From: Corbicula japonica
Taxonomy: Eukaryota; Mollusca; Bivalvia; Venerida; Cyrenidae
Assembly: GCA_038501625.1 (NCBI GenBank)
Contig: JAZAYU010000114.1
Span: 186,001-250,000, forward strand
Length of the DNA stretch: 64,000 nucleotides
Reading direction: 5' to 3'
Program-made: the position numbers and the translations under genes
The notes under the pieces: generated by a model
Databases searched by the model: none
Told to the model about the DNA's origin: nothing
The model's input: only the letters and a program-made list of their open reading frames with translations
Shown: positions 23,071 to 33,922 of the stretch, one piece after another
How the letters are laid out: the number at the start of each line of letters is the position of its first letter
Numbering within the stretch: position 1 is the first letter of the stretch

Positions 23071-23416
23071 TAGAGATGTTTTCCATACAACTGTCTGTTG
23101 CAGCAATGACCGAACCTAACACGTCCAACGTTGCGTATAATTATCAAATACATTTTCATTTCGAGCGTCAATACCAATTACCTCCAAGGCAATGCTTAGG
23201 GTATGCGTGATTTGAGTCCTAGATATCTAAACCATCATTTATTTTATCAGACTGGCTTTCATTGTCTTCATGAATAATTTTGTTTGCATTATTGTTTAAC
23301 ATTGAACAGAATTAAAGACAAACTATGCTGAACAAAAATGAAAACTTACCAGTGTTTAAATTTTAAAAATTTGTTAAGTGATGCTGTATTTTTATCTTTC
23401 ATTTATTTTGCGGTAT
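23071..23416. other. Non-coding, nothing recognised
   Basis: AT-rich flank between R5 and the inverted repeat at 23.4 kb. No gene or family seen. Confidence 0.4.
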
Positions 23417-23730
23417 TTGCACATATCTGGACATTTGATAAAATGGGAAGATGTTTTTATTTTACTGAGCCGAAATCAAAACAAAAAACATGGAAATATC
23501 CTATTACATTAATCATGCCAGTGAATGCAAATATCTTCTTACATAGGCTTTAAAGATTGTGGATTTGTCCTCTGTGCATGACATAAACTTCTAAATTTCA
23601 ATAATCAGTTTGAGACCTTTATGTTAAAACTATCGATCTCATAACTATTTAGGAAAGAAGAGATACCATTGAATTCTGTGAAAAAAATAACAACATCTTC
23701 CCATTTTATCAAATGTCCAGATATGTGCAA
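23417..23730. repeat. Perfect 38-bp inverted repeat with 238-bp spacer
   Basis: The left arm at 23417-23454 begins ttgcacatatctggacattt. The right arm at 23693-23730 is its exact reverse complement. Similarity continues weakly inward but not outward. The left arm lies inside a 71-codon open frame (23338-23553) that shows no motif. Possible origins are a foldback element or a recent local inverted duplication. Confidence 0.9.
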
Positions 23731-24393
23731 AAATATAAGTAACTGAAGTAATTTTACTTAAGATTAATAAAACTGATGGTGACGGTTTGCACTTATGAAC
23801 ATACACATGGAGTATAAAACTATGAAATCACCACTTTTATATTAATAAGGATTTAGTAAATTGATGAGGGCGAAAAATAACAAATTAATTGTTTTTAATA
23901 TTTACTCCAGCATTAAAATCACTTAACGCGAAAATAAGTTGTGCTTAAACGTTTATCGTTTGACGTTACTAGGGACATCTTAGGAACTTAGAATCTTGAT
24001 CTAATTTCTTTCTGCTCCCGATTATCTGGTCTCAGTAGTGCTATCGAGTTACTACCCATTTCGCTTGACAGTGTCATTTGCTACCTACTGAAACTATTCG
24101 GAAACTTTTGCAGATGACCTGTTTTCTAAGATACACCTATCATTTGATAACATGATTGGTCCAGTTACCTTCAAATTTCCCATTTCACTAGAACACACTG
24201 TTTCAATCTATGAATCAAATAATTATATTTCTATACACTTTGGGTACGCTAATCAGAAACTGGTTATACATTGAACTTAAACAGGACTACAATTGATGAT
24301 GCACGCGTTACTGCATAACAAATGGAAATTCTGCAGTTCTCTTTTAGCACGAATTAGTCTTAATTTGTGCAATCACCTTAGAACCTCATTCCT
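23731..24393. other. Non-coding, nothing recognised
   Basis: No gene or repeat family is supported between the inverted repeat and the 33-bp array. Confidence 0.4.
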
Positions 24394-26190
24394 ACAGAAG
24401 CTTCTAGACATAGCCTACCTTTAGCAACAGCAGCTTCTACACATATCCTACCTTTAGCAACAGCAGCTTCTAGACAAAGCCTACCTTTAGCAACAGCAGC
24501 TTCTAGACATAGCCTACCTTTAGCAACAGCAGCTTCTAGACATAGCCTTCCTTTAACAACAACAGCTTCTAGACATAACCTATCTTTAGCAGCACAAGCT
24601 TCTAGACCTATCCTACCTTTAGCAACAGCAGCTTCTAGACAAAGCCTACCTTTAGCAACAGCAGCTTCTAGACATAACCTACCTTTAGCAACAACAGCTT
24701 GTAGACAAAGCCTACCTTTAGCAACAGCAGCTTCTAGACATATCCTACCTTTAGCAACAGCAGCTTCTAGACATAACCTACCTTTAGCAACAGCAGCTTC
24801 TAGACATAACCAACCTTTAGCAGCACAAGCTTCTAGACATATCCTACCATTAGCAACAACAGCTTCTAGACAAAGCCTACCTTTAGCAACAGCAGCTTCT
24901 AGACATATCCTACCTTTAGCAACAGCAGCTTCTAGACATAGCCTAACTTTAGCAGCATCAGCTTCTAGACATAGCCTACCTTTAGCAACAGCGGCTTCTA
25001 GACATAACCTACCTTTAGCAACAGCAGTTTCTAGACATAGCTTACATTTAGCAACAGCAACTTCTAGACATAGCCTACCTTTAGCAGCATCAGCTTCTAG
25101 ACATAGCCTACCTTTAGCAACAGCAGCTTCTACACATATCCTACTTCAGCAACAGCAGCTTCTAGACATAGCCTACCTTAAGCAGCAGCACAAGCTTCTA
25201 GACATATCCTACCTTTAGCAGCACAAGCTTCTAGACATATGCCACCTTTAACAACAGCAGCATCTAGACATAACCTACCTTTAGCAACAGCAGCTTCTAG
25301 ACATAGCAAACATTTAGCAACAGCAGCTTCTAGACATAGCCTACCTTTAGCAACAGCAGCTTCTAGACATAGCCTACCTTTAGCAGCACAAGCTTCTAGA
25401 CATATCCTACCTTTAGCAACAGCAGCTTCTAGACAAAGCCTTCCTTTAGCAACAGCAGCTTCTAGACATATCCTACCTTTAACAACAGCAGCTTCTACAC
25501 ATAGCCTACCTTTAGCAACAGCAGCTTCTAGACATAGCCTACCTTTAGCAACAGCAGCTTCTAGACAAAGCCTAGCTTTAGCAACAACAGCTTCTACACA
25601 TAGCCTACCTTTAGCAACAGCAGCTTCTAGACATAGCCTACCTGTAGCACCAGCAGCTTCTAGACAAAGCCTACCTTTAGCAACAGCAGCTTCTAGGCAT
25701 AGCCTACCTTTAGCAGCAGCAGCTTCTAGACATAGCCTACCTTTAGCAACAGCAGCTTCTAGACATAGCAAACATTAAGCAACAGCAGCTTCTAGACATA
25801 GCCTACCTTTAGCAACAGCAGCTTCTAGACATATCCTACCTTAAGCAACAGCAGCTTCTAGACAAAGCCTACCTTTAGCAACAGAAGCTTCTAGACATAG
25901 CATACATATAGCAACAACAGCTTCTAGACATAGCAAACATTTAGCAACATCAGCTTCTAGACATAGCCTACCTCTAGCTAAAGGAGCTTCTAGACATATC
26001 CTTCTCTTAGAAACAGCAGCTTCTAGACAAAGCCTACCTTTAGCAACAGCAGCTTCTAGACAAAGCCTACCTTTAGCAACAGCAGCTTCTAGACATATCC
26101 TACCTTTAGCAACAGCAGCTTCTAGACATAGCCTACCTTTAGCAACAGCAGCTTCTAGACATAGCCTACCTTTAGCAACAGCAGTTTGCA
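24394..26190. repeat. 33-bp minisatellite, ~54 units
   Basis: The unit contains cttctagacatagcctacct and then ttagcaacagcag, with period 33 bp (for example 24481 to 24514). Variants replace agcctacc with atcctacc, aaagcctacc or ataaccta, and caacagcag with cagcacaag (which creates AAGCTT). Most units contain the palindromic hexamer TCTAGA. Long frames with an 11-residue period are open on both strands, a consequence of the multiple-of-three period. No start context, splice signal or flanking coding sequence supports a protein. Confidence 0.97.
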
Positions 26191-27116
26191 GAATTTATCT
26201 ACCATAGCTAAAGAAATAAATCCATGCGATCAATGTTCGTTTTGCAATACTGGGCCGTTTATCAAGTTTCTGAGCCTATATCCTTTCGTCAACTTTAGTT
26301 TCACGCTCCAAATGGATCCACCTCTTTTTTGAGACTATCAGATAACCTTTTCTAGTATTTATGGTACTTCATTAGCAGTTTCTTAGCCTTTTGTACTCTT
26401 GTTCGTTTCTGCTACTCAGTGGTTAATGGGGGATCAAATAAGCACTTATTTTCTAACCGTAAAAATTTTCTTCAGAATGGAGTGAGTAGATGCTAAACCC
26501 AAGTTTATCATTGTGCTAGCCGTCTGACAGTGAAATGCGTATCTTTCTCAATGATTGACTTGACTTTATTGATGTTCGATTTGGAGCAGACCTATGTCTT
26601 TCCTGAGAAATAAGCATCTTTAACTGATTCGTGACCAGAATAGAATTGATTCACTCACCAAACTGCTGTTGAAACTGATATTCGCTTATCCCCATAAAAC
26701 AACGCAACATGTTTATTTTTGATGCTCAATCCTATTCATTTAAATACATTACTACTAATTTCAGTGACATTTTCTAGTTGGTTTCTAACCATTTTTGATA
26801 CAGTGAATATGAATAAATCTAAAAGCAATATATATATTGCATAATTATGGATTTCAATCATATTTATATACATACATAATTATAACATGTATGAGAGGTG
26901 AACGAGTTTGTACATGATTTATAGATGTGCCTTGTTTTGTTTTGTTTTTCAAGTATACAGTTCGTTTGCAAAAGATTTTCGAACACTCATCGTATGTTAT
27001 GTGTGTGCGTGTGTCTTTGCATGTAACATTGTCTTGAACAATGAATGGGTTCGATTTATTTCATCAAAACTTGAACCAACTTGTACTTGTTTATGTGAGA
27101 TTGGTAGACCTTTGTA
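26191..27116. other. Non-coding, nothing recognised
   Basis: AT-rich sequence with (ta)n-like pieces near 26.83 kb and GT-rich words near 27.0 kb. The 72-codon frame at 26908-27126 has no recognisable feature. Confidence 0.4.
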
Positions 27117-27200
27117 CCTGGTTTAACATCCCCCTTCTCCACACACCTTTTCAAGGCGGTAACCCCTTAATATCTACTTTCGTTATTTTGTGAGTTTATA
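27117..27200 (-). repeat. R2 family fragment
   Basis: The reverse complement reads ggggttaccgccttgaaaag and later gttaaaccagg, matching the R2 segment 'ggggttaccgccttggaacg...gggtttaaaccagg'. It is a short and diverged fragment. Confidence 0.5.
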
Positions 27201-28146
27201 TACTGTTAACAAATGCTCTACATTCCTCGCTCGATTTGGGTGGATACTTAAGTTCTGTTTTCTAAATAAGGCTATTTCTGATAAATATATTTCACTTTTT
27301 GGTTCGGTGTTGTGAACACGTAATCAACAATTACATATTCCAGAACAGAACAAAACAATTTAATCGTTTGATTTTAGTTCTATGCAGTGAAATCAAAAGG
27401 CAACATCAGGGTCGATTCGAAAAAAGTCATAATACTGAACAATAATGAAGAAAATCACGAGTTCATCAGATATTGCAAAATTAAAAGCAAGAAACTTATC
27501 TTTTGGACAGAATTTTTACTGCAAGCATTGTAAAATGCACATGTATTTCTACAATAAAATGTTAGCAAACATCATCTTCTAATGAATAAATTAAAACTAA
27601 ATGCTGACATCAATACAGGTGGAATCGAGCCTAATTTTAGAATCTAAGTTAATAAGCCCATGCTGATTTATCTTTCATTATTATAAGTAAATATTTGGTT
27701 TGTTGTGTTTCATTTCACAATTTTATCTGCATGAATGACATAGAATTTTAAAATAATAACTGTTGCATAAAATTATGTTAATATAAATTTCTGACTGTAA
27801 AAGCGTGAAAGCAGGTGTGCCGGTAAATTCAAGTGTTGGTCCCAAGTTATACCGGTCAAGCTGGGTTCGCGCGTGACACTCACCATACTTTCTGAAGATT
27901 CCATATTGAACAGAAGCAAGAAATTACCGTTATGACCTGAATGATTAGCAAAGCTGAAATCAAATAAAAACTGTCCATTCAATTAGCGTCTCGTGTGCAT
28001 GTTAATGCGTTATAAACTGATTTGGAACTAGAATTCTGGCCTGTTAAAATCAATGTACCTTTTAAAAACATATCCACCAGACGTTTTACAGCAATTATAT
28101 CATATTGATTTGCAATAACAGCGATCTTTACAGAATTTCATGACAT
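27201..28146. other. Non-coding, nothing recognised
   Basis: No supported gene. The word ttttctaaataaggctat at about 27260 recurs at about 42242, perhaps from a shared old repeat. Confidence 0.35.
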
Positions 28147-28249
28147 CCGGAACATTTCATATTCAAGAAAGGGTAATTTGTCTTGAAATATTATCTTTAT
28201 TTCATCATTTCGTATACTGCTTTTATTACTCCCTTAACAGCTCTAAAGC
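28147..28249 (+). repeat. 103-bp direct repeat, copy 1
   Basis: Starts ccggaacatttcatattcaa and ends ttaacagctctaaagc. It is identical to 28894-28996 except for one substitution (cgtatact against cgaatact). The copies are 747 bp apart in the same orientation. Confidence 0.95.
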
Positions 28250-28893
28250 AGGAAATACTTGCATTGAGGCTATAATCTCCGATTTTGAATGCTTAATTTG
28301 ACACTATAATGTTGACGGTTATGTTATGCACGAAATAATTTCAAAATAAATTTACTTATATTCACAAGTAATTAAAATGATTCCCCGCGTAAACCTTAAT
28401 GCGTTTCTGTTAATGTTTTCAAAGTGTTCAATAGTTGATGTTTTCTTATTTTTTATTCTTGTAACTTAAGATCAAAATGTCCATTAAAACAACCTAAAAT
28501 TTGGCGATCTATCAAACAACTTCTAATTTAAAGGTTGAATAACACCAAATCACGCTGTATCCCTCCGTGGTCCATTCGAATGAAGTCCGTTTTAATAAAC
28601 TTTTAAAACAACTTTTATAAGTATACACCTGCATTACTGGCTTGATAATTGAACTATTGCTCCAAAACATTCAATAAAACATGCAATAAATACTAACTGA
28701 TTTATCAGTAAAACAGTTTTCAAAATGACAGACAACTGACTGCTCACAATCATTTAGAGTACTGGGACCCACAGAATACAAAGTCCCATCAGTAAATAAA
28801 GGGTATGACCACCAACAGCGCGTTTTACTGCAAGACACATTGATCTCATTGAGCTAATACAGTGCTGAATGACTTCTTTATGGAATTTTAAGC
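28250..28893. other. Spacer between the two 103-bp direct repeats
   Basis: No gene. The word ccattcgaatgaagtccgtt near 28574 resembles cattcgaatcgagtccgttt near 50332, a faint dispersed-repeat signal. Confidence 0.4.
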
Positions 28894-28996
28894 CCGGAAC
28901 ATTTCATATTCAAGAAAGGGTAATTTGTCTTGAAATATTATCTTTATTTCATCATTTCGAATACTGCTTTTATTACTCCCTTAACAGCTCTAAAGC
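28894..28996 (+). repeat. 103-bp direct repeat, copy 2
   Basis: Near-identical to 28147-28249 (one difference). The boundaries are sharp on both sides, which indicates recent local duplication or insertion. No terminal inverted repeats are visible. Confidence 0.95.
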
Positions 28997-29214
28997 TCTC
29001 AAGCAACTGGATATGCATGAGTAGTTTAGTTACGCCTGAAAGATTTAGTAGTTGTGTGGCATAAAAAGTAGTGCATTTTAAGAAAATACAAATATTTCGA
29101 GAAGGAATGCGAACTTTGAAAGATAATGCTACAAATAAAAACAAGAAAACTATTTAATGTTGTTGTTCGGACAACTATGAAAGGATATTAAATAAACGAT
29201 TAAAAACAAATCAG

Positions 29215-29838
29215 TCACGTGACAAGCGGGAGATAGCGTGGGTTGCCATTTTGGTTAGGTTGGAGTAGTTGTGCCCGACAACCGTTAACAAGCTTTGATC
29301 TATTTCCAACAAGCGTTAAATTCGCCGACATCCGTTTATTCAAAATCGACATGTCATAATTTTCTGTTTCTTGCATTGTAAACACAGGTCGCTTTTCAAT
29401 ACACACCTCATTCAAGGTTAAGCAATGGGCGATTTGACCAATCACAATCGATTTCTTTACTATCAGCTGGATAACTCCGCCTCTCCACGTGGTCGCAAGT
29501 CTGACGGTGTCGTTTGATCGTATTTTGGCTCTGCCGACTGTTAAATTCTCAATTCTCAATTAATAGCGGGTGTGTTTGACATAATGTTCAATGATTTTTA
29601 AAGAGATGCGATCGTGAGTAATAATTTGGTTATTCTTTGTTCTGTGATTAGAAGACAAACACTTCGAAAATTGTATTGTATACATGTATGAAAATAATTG
29701 CGCGATAATTGATTTGTTTAAACAAATCTATTGGCAAGTTGCAGTTAGACTTATATTGCAAAAGAAATGCATTATGTGGCATTTTACTGCGCTATCATCG
29801 TAACGATCAGTTCATTTTCGTCGGACACATTTTCAATT
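29215..29838 (+). promoter_or_regulatory. Possible promoter/5' UTR of the hAT-like gene
   Basis: This stretch is visibly richer in G+C and CpG than its surroundings up to ~29.56 kb, has a CCAAT-box-like tgaccaatcac near 29437, and ends just before the ATG at 29839. The minus-strand frame at 29215-29559 has no recognised domain. The promoter assignment is inference from position and composition. Confidence 0.25.
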
Positions 29839-30171
29839 ATGGTTGTGCGAAAGAACGACGACTCGTCGATTATATCTTATTTCAAGAGAAACCGGCCTTG
29901 TGGGGCTGATGCCAACTCCATCGGGCATTCTGAACTTCAAAATTCAAGAAATGAGATCGAGATCATTCCGGATAGCCCTTCAAGAGCGACTCCGACGACG
30001 CAAAGTACCCCTTCACGTCGTGAAATTACTCCGACGCCGGACGCGGTACCCCAACATGCCGAGACACTGAATCAACGCCGGCTACCTCGAACAGCCAGTT
30101 CGATCCAGTCAGGTGTCGATCCTAAGTGGAAGAAAGTCTACTCCTGGTTGCAAGAAGTTGGCAATGGTTTT
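29839..30171 (+). pseudogene. Candidate exon 1 of a hAT/ZNF862-like gene
   Basis: The ATG at 29839 has A at -3 and G at +4. It opens MVVRKNDDSSIISYFKRNR, followed by a Ser/Thr/Pro/Arg-rich disordered stretch and then DPKWKKVYSWLQEVGNG. The pattern W(L)..(E)xxxG after a short basic N terminus resembles the start of the hAT-derived DUF4371/ZNF862-type proteins, just before their first Cys-Cys zinc finger. The zinc finger itself is missing, because a MITE begins at 30179. An earlier ATG at 29767 would add a hydrophobic, non-conserved leader, so I prefer 29839. A possible splice donor (AATG|GTTTTT, near 30171) gives the phase needed by the acceptor at 32702, but it is weak. The bulk of the transposase-like protein is absent from the interval, so this is probably a decayed or truncated gene. 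Confidence 0.45.
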
Positions 30172-30178
30172 TATATAT

Positions 30179-30442
30179 ATATACTCAACAAAAAAAGAAA
30201 CCTGACACTGTAACTTTGAATAAGTATGAGGTGCATATTCAAAATCTATATATTTTTGTACCATCCAAAAGAAAATAACCACTGAATCACTTGTTTCATG
30301 CACCAAAAATATCAAAATGCATAATTAAGTTCAAAACATACACAATTTTTATTAAATACCACAATTCAATTAGCTTTAAATCTGATTACAGGAAAATACA
30401 CCAAAAATAAAGTGTCAGGTTTCTATTTTTGTTGAGTATATT
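30179..30442. mobile_element. Small TIR MITE (~256 bp)
   Basis: The left end is actcaacaaaaaaagaaacc followed by tgacact. The right end is its reverse complement with one or two differences (agtgtcaggtttctattttt, gttgagt). The TIRs are about 27 bp and are flanked by alternating TA, so a TA target duplication is likely (Tc1/mariner-like). No coding capacity. It lies immediately after the hAT-like exon. Confidence 0.85.
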
Positions 30443-30514
30443 AACTTAGCCTTGTGACTTGCATTAAATAAATAAAATAACTCAATTTTCATGTTACTAT
30501 AATAAAAATGGAAA

Positions 30515-30703
30515 TATGCATATCAGGAATCGCCACACTCATAAAACACAGCCTCCCCCTGCAGCAAAAAGTAGAGAGGAAAATAAATGATTTGTTTGTT
30601 GATTGTTTAACAAAAAAAGAGAACCGTATGGGTTAGCGCCTTGGAACAGTCAGTGGCAAAATAATTTGCTACTGGGGGTTTAAATCAGGTTCTAGGGTGC
30701 ACT
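30515..30703 (+). repeat. R2 family copy, adjoining R3
   Basis: Contains the core atcaggaatcgccacactca, acacagcctccccctgcag, gggttagcgccttggaacag and gggtttaaatcaggttctag. It runs directly into the left terminus of R3 at about 30705. The 51.1-kb R2 copy shows a similar junction (tctaggtgtacacttgccc), so R2 and R3 may be parts of one larger element. Confidence 0.8.
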
Positions 30704-31043
30704 ATACACTCACCCAAAGTTCTAATTGGTCACCTTTTGTCCGTATTTTTTTATTAGAAAGACATTGAGTTCATTCTTTATTTATGATCATATGCTATCA
30801 ACAGTCTTCAACTTAAGCTTTAATCTTGTAATAATTGACTTTGGAACAGTTTGGCGAGAGTTATCCTCGATTTTGCTAAAATTGCATTTCTTGCATAAAA
30901 AGGTCAAGCAAACAGAAATTTGCTCTTAATTTCTTGTTTTGTTTTAATAGGACTCCTAATTAGTAGGAAAAACATAAAAACTTATTAATCAACAGATCAT
31001 TTGTTTAAATAAATCCCCTTCCAAGTAACCAATTTTAAAATTA

Positions 31044-32370
31044 CCTCCCTTTCGATAAAACGAGGCTAAACCAATATGGCGGAAATTTGAAATCGTGAGA
31101 AAAAACGAACTAATAAAATATATTTTACAACAATTACAGTGCTAAATTTGGATAAAAATAAACTGAACAATGTCTGGTCAAGGTAAAAAAGTAACTAAGC
31201 AGGGTAAAAGTACTGCAAGTAGCCAGAATTCCAAGAATAGTGACATTGAAGCAGTGGGAGGGGTAATTACACCCAACAACAGGATGCCGGCTTCACAGAG
31301 CTCTTTAAGTATGTCGTATGGAGCTTCGCAGCCGTTTCCCTGCCCACCGAGAGGCTTCCCTTCACCGCCAGGATTTCCCAATTTACTATCCCCGTACCAT
31401 CATTTGATGGTGTATCCAGCAAAATATTCATACAAATTAAGAAAATCTTATCAAAATAAAATTATTTTGCAAAATAAAAGTAAAATTTACAAAAATATTA
31501 TGAATAAAAGTTTCAAAGAGTTTAAAATAAAAAATTCGGATAAATTAAAAACATTAAAAACAAATAAACCTAGAGACTTTTGGAAAATATTGAGCGGTAA
31601 GAAAAAAAAAGAAAACAGATGCGGACTTAGAAGATTTATATAGTTTTTTTCAAAAATCAGAGTGCTAAAGACGAGACTGAAGAAACAATTAATAATGAAC
31701 CTATCAATAATTTAAACAATGAAGAAATAAATCAACCTATCACAGAAATTGAACTCTTAGAAGCAGTTAAATACCTTAAAAATAATAAAGCTAGCGGAGC
31801 CGATAATATACTCAATGAATATATCAAATTTTCAATACCAAAAATGAAATTAGTTCTAGTTAAACTTTTCAATATTATTTTCAGTACTGGAAAAATCCCA
31901 CAAATTTGGACTGTTGGAATAATCCACCCAATATCTAAGAACAAAGGGAGCCCTATCGATCCTACAAATTACCGACCAATAACATTATTGAGCTGTTTAG
32001 GCAAATTATTCACAATGATTCTCAATCTTAGACTACAAAAGTATTGTAATGAAAACAAAATTATTAACGAATTCCAGGCTGGTTTTCGAAAAGGTTACTC
32101 TACCTCAGATAATATCTTTATTTTAAATTCACTTTTGGAAGTTTTGCATATTTGTAAAAGATATTATTATGAAATTTCAGTAAAGTTTCTTTAATAACAT
32201 TAAAATCCTATTATTTTTTAGTTTATGACGCAATATGTATTTCTCCCGCGAATGTTTTGTTGGATATGTTATATTTATTTTCTCGAATCCTCGTTTATTA
32301 TTAACAATATTTATATTGTGTTCCTCATATTTACATGTGTTCATGTATTGAGAGTATGAATAAAATCTTG
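31044..32370 (+). mobile_element. LINE-2: internally deleted LINE derivative with 7-bp TSD
   Basis: It is flanked by AAAATTA at 31037-31043 and 32371-32377, a 7-bp target-site duplication confirmed by the empty R3 copy at 62 kb. The 5' end has CAATATGGCGG at 31072. The 3' end has gaataaaatcttg without a poly-A tract. In between, an ORF1 start is joined to an ORF2 linker/RT start and then to a 3' UTR. The coiled coil, RRM, endonuclease and most of the RT are missing. The element is therefore a 1.33-kb non-autonomous derivative that retains both ends. Confidence 0.9.
31170..32194 (+). pseudogene. LINE-2 ORF1::ORF2 remnant
   Basis: ATG at 31170 starts a Lys/Ser/Asn-rich ORF1-like N terminus (MSGQGKKVTKQGKS) with a Pro-rich part (PFPCPPRGFPSPPGF). 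Near 31420 it passes in frame into a basic ORF2 linker (RDFWKILSGKKKKEN), with a stop at 31641-31643. After a frame change the sense reading resumes with ELLEAVKYLKNNKASGADN and RT motifs YRPITLLSCLGKLF and FQAGFRKGYSTSDN, ending with TAA at 32192. The RT stops before the catalytic aspartates, so no activity is possible. The RT segment is clearly related to LINE-1 above but is a different family. Confidence 0.85.
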
Positions 32371-32702
32371 AAAATTAAAGACTGTTCTCATTTTGACCAT
32401 GCGGTGTAAGTAAACGGTATTGGATTCATTTAAGAAAACAATCACTAAAGATTAAAAAGACATTAGGTAATTGATTTCAAGACAAAACAGTTCTTTCCAC
32501 AACCTCTCTTGACGTAGGGAAGAAACGAAACTAGCATACATTGTAAACAAATACAATTGATGACCAATTAGAACTTTTGTTGAGTGTATAATTTATTATA
32601 CCTGTTTGTGTTAACTGAATACCTATTATGATATTATTTATATAAATATATATATGAAGCTGTCTATATGTTTACTGGTATCGTAAATTAATTTAATTTC
32701 AG

Positions 32703-32914
32703 ATTGTGAGTGGGGTTTTCCACCTTATCAAGGAGTGAAGACAAAGCTTAGAAGCAGGCTTAACAATTCAACATTAAATTCATTGTTAATGATGTCGATG
32801 GAAGGTCCTGATGTACTGAAGTTTGATTATAATAAGGCAGTCAGCACTTGGGCACAAGAAAAAAAGGCGTCTGAAAGTTTAATCCTAATCCGATCAGTTG
32901 TAATGAAACACTGA
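32703..32914 (+). pseudogene. Candidate terminal exon of the hAT/ZNF862-like gene
   Basis: A pyrimidine-rich tract and AG at 32701-32702 (attttaatttcag-like) precede the frame CEWGFPPYQGVKTKLRSRLN. It continues with a LLMMSMEGPDVLKF-like segment and a Trp-containing stretch, to TGA at 32912-32914. 'TKLRSRL...SMEGP' followed by an acidic/aromatic stretch and a Trp is the usual C-terminal end, after the hAT dimerisation region, of DUF4371/ZNF862-like proteins (recognition). The exon begins in phase 2, compatible with the weak donor after exon 1. A polyadenylation-like aataaa lies near 33187. The catalytic and dimerisation parts are not present between the two exons. Confidence 0.5.
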
Positions 32915-33922
32915 GTTTGATATGTGTGAGATATCTTGGACAATGAAGGTGAAAAACTAACTATACAGAGTATATAGTTGACATTGTAACTTGATGAGAT
33001 CAGATCAGTTTATGTAATTAAAACACATGTTGACATACTGTTTACACATTGTTTCACATTATTTATGTTTTTTAACTTTGTACCTTTCTTTGCTTAAAGA
33101 GATAAAAAAAACTTCTATGTACTATATACAGTTGTTGCAGTAAACTTTGGTACAAATATAAAACTGTATAAAATGATAGTTAAAAAATAAAGTTTCGCAA
33201 GCTAAAATCCACGAAACGTCCAGCGACAACCCTTCCAAAAATCCTTGGGAGATCGTAAGTTATTTGGCGAATATTTTTGTTAATGCATTGTTGCGATCGA
33301 CGTAAAAATTAAGATTGTAACTGTTTCAGTCTCTTAAGGTATGTGACCCTTGTGCATTTCATTGTTGACACCACTCAGTTGTGGCGGAGCCTGATCATCG
33401 TTATTCTAGCAAAATTTAACCACTAATCATACACTCCTGCATCAAAAAGACCCCCAACCTAAGATTAAGGTGAAAACAAAGTGGAAAACCTTATTTCCTT
33501 GCATCAAAATACAAGTACCTGCATCTATTGAAATCCCTGAATATACTGAATTATTTGCTAATGTTGATGTTATTAACTGTCACAAAGTTTAACGAAAAAA
33601 TCACACATAGTTTCATATGTTTAAAGTAATGATATCTGTGCAGGGCAAGTTCGATTCAACCAGCGCGCCAGTCTTTCAACGCTTTCAGCGCTTTGATTAT
33701 GTTATGATTCTTTGCAAACTCTTCGGTGTTCATAAAGAGTTTGTGTACAAGGGATGGCAAGATATGTGGTAGTATACATGTTTGATTTGACATTCAAGTA
33801 TTCTCAGTATTGAAAAGAATTTCCTCTCTTATTTCAGCTGGTGTTTATTAAGAACACAACAATAATTTAAACATGTGCTATGAATTCTATAGTATAATTG
33901 TTCGAATGTTCGCAGATGTCAG
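32915..33922. other. Probable 3' UTR and non-coding DNA
   Basis: The first ~280 bp may be the 3' UTR of the hAT-like gene. The remainder shows no supported feature. Confidence 0.35.

Larger units (their letters stand above)
30705..32587 (+). mobile_element. R3 TIR element, split by the LINE-2 insertion
   Basis: The left terminus is cactcacccaaagttctaat. The right terminus, reverse-complemented, is cactcaacaaaagttctaat. Each is preceded by TA. Left arm 30705-31043 and right arm 32371-32587 together match the uninterrupted copy at 62189-62713 read in reverse, with moderate divergence. LINE-2 (31044-32370) is inserted between them. No transposase is visible, so R3 is a MITE-like or decayed DNA element with TA target duplication. 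Confidence 0.85.

Noticed and set aside
25178..25778. Overlapping long frames on both strands with an 11-residue period
   Set aside because: Same cause: a 33-bp tandem unit. Stops and unit variants are distributed without regard to frame over the rest of the array.
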